Assembly (NCBI RefSeq): GCF_013093415.1 | Contig: NZ_JABFBC010000001.1 | Coordinates: 248,001-312,000 of the forward strand | DNA length: 64,000 nt | Direction: 5' to 3' | Source of the DNA: Halovulum dunhuangense | GTDB lineage: Bacteria; Pseudomonadota; Alphaproteobacteria; Rhodobacterales; Rhodobacteraceae | Shown: one piece after another, positions 33,125 to 40,400 of the stretch | Position numbering within the stretch: the first letter of the stretch is position 1 | Layout: each line of letters starts with the position of its first letter | Made by a program: the position numbers and the translations under genes | Notes under the pieces: generated by a model | Database searches by the model: none | The model's input: the letters and a program-made list of their open reading frames with translations, nothing else | Told to the model about the DNA's origin: nothing

Positions 33125-34102
33125 ATGAACCGACGCCCGCCCCCCGCACATGCCATCGCCATCGGCGCGCAGAAATGCGCCTCGAGCTGGCTTCACGACA
33201 TGCTCGCGGCCCATCCCGGCATTGCCCGCGCAGGCCGGAAAGAGCTGGATTTCTTCAGCTACCACCACGACCGGGGCCACGCATGGTACCGCGCACAATT
33301 CCCCCGGACCGGCCTCCGGTTCGAGAATTCGCCATCCTACCTGCACGACCCGCGCGCGCCCGGGCGCGCCCACGCCTTCGATCCCGACGCGCGGATCCTC
33401 GTCACCCTGCGGGATCCCGTCGCGCGCGCCTGGTCCCACCACCTGCACGAGATCGCCACCGGCCACATCGCGCCCCAGCCCTTCGAGACCGCGCTCCGCG
33501 ACAATCCCGACTATCTGGAACAGGGGTTCTACGCCCGCCATCTCGCCCCCTGGGTCGCGCGCTTCGGGGCAGGGCGTGTCCTTGTGGTTCTGACCGAGGA
33601 TATCGCCGCCGATCCCGAAGCCCAGCGCCGCCGGATGCTCGACTTCCTCGGCCTCGATCCCGGCCCGCCGCCAGCCCGCCTGGCCGAGCGGCGGAACGTC
33701 TCCAGCCTGCCCCGAAGCGCGGCCCTCCGGCACGCCCTGCGCCACTGCGGCGCGGCCATGCGCGGCCTGGGGCTGGACGGGGCGCTCGCACGCCTCAAGC
33801 GCACGCCACCCCTATCGACACTGCGGCACTGGAACGAGCCGCACCTTGCCACCCGGATCCCCCCCCTGGCAGAGGAAACCCGCCACGCGCTCGGGCTGCA
33901 TTTCGCGGACGACATGCGCGCCCTGGCGGATCTTCTCGGGACCGACACGCTGCCCTGGGACAGCTGGCGCCGCATCGCTGACCCTCAGACATGCCCCTCG
34001 GCCATGAACCGTGCCGCCGCCAGCCGCCCGGCGATGCGATTGCCCTCTGCCACCGGATGGGTGCCGTCCGCCGACATCCAGCCGGCGGGCCGCGCAACGT
34101 AA
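33125..34102 (+). CDS. PAPS-dependent sulfotransferase
   Basis: 325 residues. The 5'-phosphosulfate-binding loop GAQKCASSWL is at 14-23. The 3'-phosphate motif LVTLRDPVARAWSHHLHE is near 95-112, with the conserved Arg and Ser. It transfers sulfate from PAPS, probably to a sugar of the polysaccharide made by this cluster. The recognisable domain ends near SWRRIA. The last 39 codons (from about 287) run antiparallel over the 3' end of the GTA spike-fibre gene, a 118-bp convergent overlap, and look like read-on rather than conserved domain. PAPS would come from the Sat-CysC enzyme encoded at 44065-45771. Confidence 0.85.
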   Translation: MNRRPPPAHAIAIGAQKCASSWLHDMLAAHPGIARAGRKELDFFSYHHDRGHAWYRAQFPRTGLRFENSPSYLHDPRAPGRAHAFDPDARILVTLRDPVARAWSHHLHEIATGHIAPQPFETALRDNPDYLEQGFYARHLAPWVARFGAGRVLVVLTEDIAADPEAQRRRMLDFLGLDPGPPPARLAERRNVSSLPRSAALRHALRHCGAAMRGLGLDGALARLKRTPPLSTLRHWNEPHLATRIPPLAEETRHALGLHFADDMRALADLLGTDTLPWDSWRRIADPQTCPSAMNRAAASRPAMRLPSATGWVPSADIQPAGRAT

Positions 34103-35205
34103 TGCACATGCGGGATCGCGGTCGCATGGCCGCTGTCCTGGTCCAGCCGCGCCTGCGTCTGCAGGAACAGCGCCTGGTCGGGCGCCGCATCGTCTGGCAT
34201 CGGCCCAAGGATCATCGCGGGCAACTCCGGCTCGGCCAGGTCCGCGCGCAGCCGCGCCAGCATCGCCGCAAAGGCGGGCGGATAGCTCTGGTCCATGGTG
34301 GCCGAGCGGTCGCTCTCGCCCTGCGCCCACAGGAGTCCGCGCACCCGGCTGTCGGGGTTCAGCGCCAGCGCCGCCTGCGTGCGCGCCACCATCCCGGCAT
34401 AAAGCGTGCCACCCACGGCCCCCGTGCCATCGGGGTTCCATCCAGCCTCCGACCCGACAAGCTGGCTGCCGCCCCTGGCGCAGGCCACGATCAGCACCGT
34501 CCGCCCCGGCGGCGTGCGCTTCTCGATCGCCAGCGCAAAGGCATGGGCCGGGCTCACCCCCTGCGAGGCGACGGTCATCTGAAGCGGCGCCGCACAGGCG
34601 GCGACCTGCCCCGCCACGGTGCCGAAGGTGGTGTTGGTGAAACCCGGCACATACAGGCAGCGTGGCACCCAGTAGTCGCGCGCCGGATCGACCGGCCCCG
34701 ACTGCGCCTCGGCCGCCATCAGCGACTGGCCTGCGGCGATGTAGATGTCCGAGGGCTGGGCCAGCAGCGCCCCCATCGGCACCGCCTGCACATCCTCGAT
34801 GCGGCCATCGAATTCGGCATTTCCGCTCAGCCGAAGCCCACCATGTCCGACGCTCTGGAACCGCGCGACATGCTGGGCCGTGATCCGGTTGGCGAAAGGG
34901 TTGTTCACGAAGGGATCGGTCAGCTGCACGCCCACCGCACCCGCGCTTGAGCCGCTTACGGTAAAGGCGACCCAGACGGGGCCCACCGGCAGGGCCGCGC
35001 CGACACTTGCATATCGCTTGACCGTGCCAGGCACCTTGGCAAAGGCACCATCCCCATGGCTCCACTCCGCATCCAGCGTCCAGGCCTGCGCCTGGTCCAG
35101 CCGCGCGACCGGCTGTGGCAGCACGCCATCGGGCACCGGGCGACCGGCCCGCGGGCGGCCCAGAACCGGTGCCGCCATCGGCGAAAGCGCGGGGCCGAGC
35201 CTCAT
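33985..35205 (-). CDS. GTA head-spike fibre homologue (GhsB/Rcc01080-like) with SGNH/sialate O-acetylesterase domain
   Basis: 406 residues. Start ATG 35205 shares ATGA with the spike-base gene, so the two form one translational unit. The N-terminal 150 residues look like a beta-rich structural part. The C-terminal part is an SGNH hydrolase of the sialate-O-acetylesterase (SASA) type: block I AAGQSLM with Ser161, WAQGES at 293-298, and DGTHP with Asp380 and His383. In Rhodobacter capsulatus the gene after the spike base rcc01079 encodes the GTA head-spike fibre (ghsB, rcc01080), which binds the host capsule. Here the fibre probably also deacylates or recognises an acylated polysaccharide; that enzymatic role is inferred from motifs. 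Confidence 0.72.
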   Translation of the reverse strand: MRLGPALSPMAAPVLGRPRAGRPVPDGVLPQPVARLDQAQAWTLDAEWSHGDGAFAKVPGTVKRYASVGAALPVGPVWVAFTVSGSSAGAVGVQLTDPFVNNPFANRITAQHVARFQSVGHGGLRLSGNAEFDGRIEDVQAVPMGALLAQPSDIYIAAGQSLMAAEAQSGPVDPARDYWVPRCLYVPGFTNTTFGTVAGQVAACAAPLQMTVASQGVSPAHAFALAIEKRTPPGRTVLIVACARGGSQLVGSEAGWNPDGTGAVGGTLYAGMVARTQAALALNPDSRVRGLLWAQGESDRSATMDQSYPPAFAAMLARLRADLAEPELPAMILGPMPDDAAPDQALFLQTQARLDQDSGHATAIPHVHYVARPAGWMSADGTHPVAEGNRIAGRLAAARFMAEGHV

Positions 35206-35468
35206 GAAACCACCACGGCATGGATCCCGGTGGCCGTGGTCCCGGTCGCCAGCACCCGCGTCGCGCCGCAGACGATCCAGCCGTGATCCGGCACGACCAC
35301 CACGCGCGAGGGCCCCTTCACGGTGACGAAGGCGACCGCGCCGCCACCCTCGACATAGATCGAGGCGGCGACATCCCCCAGGTCCGTGGCATCGTCGGGC
35401 GTGACCGGCACATAATCGATGCCCGGCCCGGACAGGGACGAGGCACGGCGGCTGAACGGATTGGTCAT
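35202..35468 (-). CDS. GTA head-spike base protein (GhsA/Rcc01079 family)
   Basis: 88 residues with no cysteine cluster or signal peptide: an N-terminal NPFSRRASSLSGPGIDYVPVTPDD segment, then a compact beta domain (ASIYVEGGGAVAFVTVKG, DHGWIVCGATRVLATGTTATGIHAVVV). Size, sequence style and coupling to the fibre gene match the spike base protein family named after R. capsulatus Rcc01079, which anchors head spikes on gene transfer agent capsids. A good GAAGGAG ribosome-binding site precedes ATG 35468. A perfect CtrA box lies 121 bases upstream. The GTA structural cluster itself is not in this window. Confidence 0.75.
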   Translation of the reverse strand: MTNPFSRRASSLSGPGIDYVPVTPDDATDLGDVAASIYVEGGGAVAFVTVKGPSRVVVVPDHGWIVCGATRVLATGTTATGIHAVVVS

Positions 35469-35588
35469 GGCGAACGGACTCCTTCGCTGACCCCTGTGCG
35501 CGCGGCACCGGGGCGATTGTCGGCTTTTGTCTCTCGGGAAATCGCGGGCACCAGACCCGCACAGGCGGCGAGTTATGCCAGCACAGGG

Positions 35589-35603
35589 TTAAGATCGCCT
35601 TAA
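35589..35603. promoter_or_regulatory. Perfect CtrA box TTAA-N7-TTAAC upstream of the GTA spike genes
   Basis: TTAA (35589-35592), seven bases, TTAA (35600-35603), with a C following on either strand; the whole forms a GTTAAG/CTTAAC dyad. It fits the full CtrA recognition sequence. It lies between the Crp/Fnr gene and ghsA, reading toward the spike genes, with a possible -10 (CATAAC) about 10 bases further downstream. CtrA is a known activator of GTA production in Rhodobacter, so control of the spike genes by CtrA is the natural reading. Confidence 0.65.
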
Positions 35604-35613
35604 CGGAAGGGGG

Positions 35614-36324
35614 TCAATCGTCGCCCAGGGCCTGACAATAGGCCTCGATCGCGTCCACCGACGGGGCGTAAAGCGCCCGGCCCCGGCGCTCGATCAGCTT
35701 CTTGCGCTTCATCCGCCCGATCTCCCGCGCCACCGCCTCGCGGTTGGTGAACACGAACGAGGCCAGCGCCGCCTGGGTCGGCGGGTTCTGCAACAGCGCG
35801 CTGCCATCCTCGGCCTCGGCGTTGCGGAACAGCCGCAGCACCTCCAGCCGGATGCGGTCATCGGCGCGCAGCGCGGTAAACTCGCTGACCCGCCGGGTCA
35901 GGTCGCGCAGCTTCTCGACCAGCCGCCGCATCAGCGCCATCGACATGTCGGGATGCGCCTGCAAAAGGCCCCGAAACGCCGTGTCCGGGACCGTCGCAAC
36001 CCGGCATGGACCCAGCGCCATCACGCTGGCCGACCGAGGCGCGCCATCGATGCAGGAAAACTCGCCGAAACACTCCCCTTCAGAGATCTCGGAGAACGAG
36101 ACCTCCCGCCCCTTGGCCGAGAAATTCGCGACGCGGGCAGAACCCTGAAGCAGGAACAGGACCTCGCCGGCGGGATCTTCCGCATCCAGGATCACCTGCC
36201 CCGGGTTGAACGAACGCTCGGACCACCGGGCACGCAGGGCAGCCTTCGCGCTGTCCCCGATCTGCCCGAGCATCGTGTGCTCCGGGTACTGGACCTCCAG
36301 ATTGGCGTTGTACCGCAGCGCCAT
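35614..36324 (-). CDS. Crp/Fnr-family transcriptional regulator
   Basis: 236 residues from ATG 36324 (GGGAG just upstream; GTG 36339 is an alternative). The N-terminal cyclic-nucleotide-binding-like beta barrel contains FLLQGSARVANFS and EISEGECFGEFSCIDGAPRSASV, with the GE-x-RS phosphate-binding pattern of cAMP-binding proteins. A dimerisation helix and a C-terminal winged helix (PTQAALASFVFTNREAVAREIGRMKRKKLIERRGRALYA) follow. It lacks the N-terminal cysteines of an Fe-S FNR. It lies 145 bases upstream of the GTA spike genes on the same strand, but the CtrA box after its stop suggests separate transcription. Confidence 0.88.
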   Translation of the reverse strand: MALRYNANLEVQYPEHTMLGQIGDSAKAALRARWSERSFNPGQVILDAEDPAGEVLFLLQGSARVANFSAKGREVSFSEISEGECFGEFSCIDGAPRSASVMALGPCRVATVPDTAFRGLLQAHPDMSMALMRRLVEKLRDLTRRVSEFTALRADDRIRLEVLRLFRNAEAEDGSALLQNPPTQAALASFVFTNREAVAREIGRMKRKKLIERRGRALYAPSVDAIEAYCQALGDD

Positions 36325-36421
36325 GCTCTCCCGCCCCACTCGTGCGCAGGCGGTCGCTCAATACTGCCCCTGACGCAAAAATACCTTTACCGCTACGGAC
36401 TTGGAAAGCAAGACGCATGGC

Positions 36422-37363
36422 TCAGTCGGCAAAGGCGTCGGGCGGCTCCCTTCGGGTGATCGGCAGGCTCTCGGGGTCCAGCGCAGGCTGCCGCGCACGG
36501 ATCCGGGCTATCGCGTGCTCCTCCAGCTCCTCGTTCAGTTCTGCCCCCAGCAGCACGACGAAGGCGCTGACATAGAACCACATCAGCAGCGCGATCACCG
36601 CCCCCAGCGAACCGTAGACCTGGTTGTAGTTCGCGAAATTCCCCAGGTAGAACGAGAACGCCATCGACACCGCGACCCACAACACCGTGGCGAACAGGCT
36701 GCCCAGCGTAAGCATCGGCAGCCGCCGCCCCTTGCGCGCCGGGCCGAAACGGTAGAGCGCGCCGATCCCGAAGGCCACCGTCGCCACCGCCGCGGCCCAG
36801 CGCAGCAGGTCGATGATCATTCCCGCATAAGGGCCAAGCGGCACATAGGCCAGAACCGCGGGCAGCACCACGACCGCGGCCACCGCGACCAGCGTGACGC
36901 AGATCAGCAGGATCGTCAGCGAATAGGCGACGATCAGGTTGCCCAGGATGTTTCGGCTGGCATCCGAGCGGTGGATCGCGTTCAGCCCCATCACCATGGC
37001 GCCCACGCCCGCGCGTGCGCTCCATGTGGCCAGCACGATGCTCAGCGCCGACGCCGCCCCCAACGCCTGCCGCGGCGCCAGCACGACGCTGCTCACCTGC
37101 TGGTGGATCAGCGCATACACCTGCTCGGGGACCACCGGGGCGACCAGTTCCAGGCTCTGCTGCACGGCGATCGGGTCCGACACCACCCCGAAAAGCGAGA
37201 TCACCGCCGCGATCCCCGGGAACAGCGCCAGCATGGCGAAGAATGCGACGCCCGCGGAAAGCAGCGCCAGCTGCTTCTGCCCGGTCCCCGCGATGACCCG
37301 CCGAAGCACGTTCCACCAGTCCGCCAGCCCGAACCTTTCGCGCTTGTAGACCAGCGTCCGCAT
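36422..37363 (-). CDS. YihY/virulence factor BrkB family membrane protein
   Basis: 313 residues from ATG 37363 (GTG 37384 is possible). Six membrane helices, with the family start RFGLADWWNVLRRVIAGTGQKQLALLSAGVAFFAMLALFPG and the central VVLATWSARAGVGAMVMGLNAIHR. Once misnamed RNase BN, these inner-membrane proteins have no settled biochemical role; some are implicated in phospholipid transport between membranes. That would fit the neighbouring tamAB genes, since both YihY-like proteins and TamB have been linked to envelope lipid homeostasis. Confidence 0.82.
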   Translation of the reverse strand: MRTLVYKRERFGLADWWNVLRRVIAGTGQKQLALLSAGVAFFAMLALFPGIAAVISLFGVVSDPIAVQQSLELVAPVVPEQVYALIHQQVSSVVLAPRQALGAASALSIVLATWSARAGVGAMVMGLNAIHRSDASRNILGNLIVAYSLTILLICVTLVAVAAVVVLPAVLAYVPLGPYAGMIIDLLRWAAAVATVAFGIGALYRFGPARKGRRLPMLTLGSLFATVLWVAVSMAFSFYLGNFANYNQVYGSLGAVIALLMWFYVSAFVVLLGAELNEELEEHAIARIRARQPALDPESLPITRREPPDAFAD

Positions 37364-37406
37364 CCTGATGATCCTGTTGAGCACTCCGCCCCCGCTTTCG
37401 CGCGCC

Positions 37407-40400
37407 TCAGTAATCCCTCTCGAAGAAAATGCCGATCGTGCTTTCCCCGCGCGAGTCGACGCTCGTGCGCGCCCGGACCGAGTCGGTGATGTCCAGGTTG
37501 ATCGTCGCCTTCGTCTCTCCGCCGCTGTCGGCTTCCAGGTCGAGATAGATGTTCTCGGTGACATAGGTGCCGGCGCGCACGCCGACCTCCCCGTCATCGC
37601 CGCTGGTCACGTCAAGGTTGGCCAGCCCGATCGCGGACCTGAGGCCACCCAGCGCCCCCTCGCCACCGCCGCCGACCCCCGCCAGCGACGCCGCCGCCGC
37701 GGCAAGCTGCGCGATCTGCAAGGGCGACAGCTCGGCCACGTTGCGGTCGAAGATCAGCAGCGCCAGCACCTCGTCCTGCGGCAGCACGGGCGAGGAAGAG
37801 AACGTCACCGCCGGATCGGTCGCCGGCCCCTCGACGGTCAGGAACACCACCGTCCCGTCCCGCGCGGCGGTCTCCGCCACCAGCCGGATGCGCGGGTTCA
37901 GGTCGCCGATCAGCGTGACGCTGCCCTCGTCGAACTCGATCCTCTGGCCCAAGATGTTCAGCCGCCCGCGGATCAGGTTGATCTGGCCCACCGGCACCAC
38001 GTCCGAGGCGGTCCCCGTGACCCGCACCTGCCCGCCCATCTCGGCATCGAGCCCCCGGCCCCTGATGAAGATCTGGTTCGGCGCGTTCACCAGCACGTCC
38101 AGCACCAGCGGCAGCCCGCCGCCCTGGCTTTCCTCGAGCGGCCGGTTGAGCCCCGCCCGATCCAGCGTCAGCTGCACGTCGCGCGGCGGGTTCAGGTGGC
38201 TGATGTCCAGCAGCACCCCGGCATTGATCCCGAAACTGCTGGGGATCACCACCTCGGTCCGGCCCACGTCCAGCCGCCCCGCCAGGCGCCCGGCACCCAG
38301 GATCGGCCCTTCCAGCGTCAGGTCGCCCGACAGCCGCGTGGTCACGATCCGCCCGTCGGAATAGATCACGTCGCGCAGCGCGATATCCAGATCCGCCGGG
38401 AACCCGCTGCCCGCGGCGATCCCCACGGCGCCGCCTATGCTCAGCGTGCCGCGTTCCGCGAAATTCGCCCGCGCCTCGGTGATCGTCACCCGCTCGCCCG
38501 CAAGCCCCAGGTTCAGCGCCACGTTCTCCAGCCGCAGGTTGGCATGTGGATAGAGGATCGTGCCCCCCGTCATCCGCGCCGATCCAGACAGCGCCGGCGC
38601 GGTCAACGCCCCCCGCGCCGCCGCGTCCAGGCTCAGATCGCCCGCCACCTGCACGCCGCTGCGCGCCAGCGCGATATTGGCCAGCGCCAGCGGCAGACGG
38701 CCCTGCGCCGTGATCTCCAGCCCCGAGCCCTGCAACGGCACCCGCCCCGAGGCCTGGAACTGCAACCCCTGCGGCCCCTGCGCCTGCAACGCATCCAGGT
38801 CCAGCACCCCGCGCCGATAGCCGCCTTCCAGCGTGACGCCCGCCGCCGGCAACCCGTTCTGCCGCGTCAGAAGCGTCGAAAGCTGCTCTCCCGCCAGGCT
38901 GAACCGCGCCTCCGGGTCCAGCACGCTGCCCGACGCCTCGACCCGGCCCGTGACCCGCCCCTGAAGCCCCAGATTGCCGGCCGCCCGGTCGAACGCCGCG
39001 ACCGCCAGCCGCTCCAGCGTGGCCGTTGCGGCAAAGCCCTGCGCATCCGGGTCCAGCGGGATCCGCCCCTCGAAGCCCAGCAAAAGCGCATCCGCCGCCT
39101 CGATCCGCCCGGTCAGGTTCACCGCCTGCGCCGCGATCTCGCCCTGCGTGCCGACCGACAGCGCCGGCAGGCCCAGCGCCTCGGTCTGCGCCGCCCGCAG
39201 CCCGGCCAGGTCCAGCCGGAACGACCCCTCCGGCGCCTCTGCCGTGCCGCCGACCCGGGCCGAACCCGAAACCGTGCCGCCCAGCCCCAGCCCGGGGGCG
39301 AAATCATTGGCGATGGACAGCGGCAACGCCTCCATCTCGAACAGCAGGTCCAGCGCCTCCGCGACCGTCCCGCGCGCGACCAGCCGCCCGTCGCCGATCC
39401 GCAGGCTGAGCGGCGTCAGCCGCGTCGCCCCGCCCGCGATTTCCAGCCGCGCGGGCGCCGTCAGCGTCGCCAACGTCGCGCCCGTATCCAGGTCCAGCCG
39501 CGCCAGATCCACCCGAAGGCCGGGCTGCAGGTTCTCGACCTGCGCCCCCAGCGTCGCCGTCGCGCCATTGTCGAATGCCGCGTCGGCCCGCACCCGCATC
39601 CGCGCGTCCTCGACGCTGGACACGAGCCGCGCCTCGCTGATCCCGAACCCACCAAAGCGCGCCGCCCGCAGATCGACCTCGCCCGAGGCAAGCGGGATGC
39701 CGAACAGGTCGCGCACCGCCAGGTCCAGGTCCGCGCCCGATACCGTGCTGCCCGCCACCGCCAGGTCGCGGATCGCCCCGGTGATCGCCGCGCTCTGGGT
39801 GCCGGCGCTCCGCGACAGCACCAGCCGCGTCCGCACCGCGCCGGACGCCTCCTGAAGCGCCAGCGCCGCCACGTCCGAGATGTCGGGCGACGCCACGTCC
39901 AGCGTCCCCGACAGAAGCCCATCCGCGCCCCGCGCGACGCTTCCCGTCACCCGCGTGGGCCCCGCGTCAAAGCGGAAACCCTGCAACCGCTGGAAACCGT
40001 CGCCCAGCTCGAACCCGCCATCCAGACCGATCCGCGTCTCGTCCAGACGCCCGCCGCCGCCGATCCGGCCGCGCAGGTCCACGGCGCCCGTGCCCTCGCC
40101 GCGCAGGGTCAGGTTCAGCCCGCTGACCGCCCGGCCCTGCAACTCGCCCGCATCCATCGCCAGCCGCAGATCGACGCCCAGCGCCTCCACACCGCCCTCG
40201 GCCTGTGCCGTCAGGCGCACCGCGCCGCTGCCGGCATCGGTCACGAGCCCGATGTCGCTGACCGACGCGCTCAGGCGGAAATCGGTGCCCTCGGCCGCAT
40301 AGATGCCGTCGGCGGCCAGCTCCAGCTGATCGTTCGACAGCCTGAACCCCTCGGCCTCGATGCCCTGCGCATCGCGCCGCAGACGCCCCGCCAGCACCGT

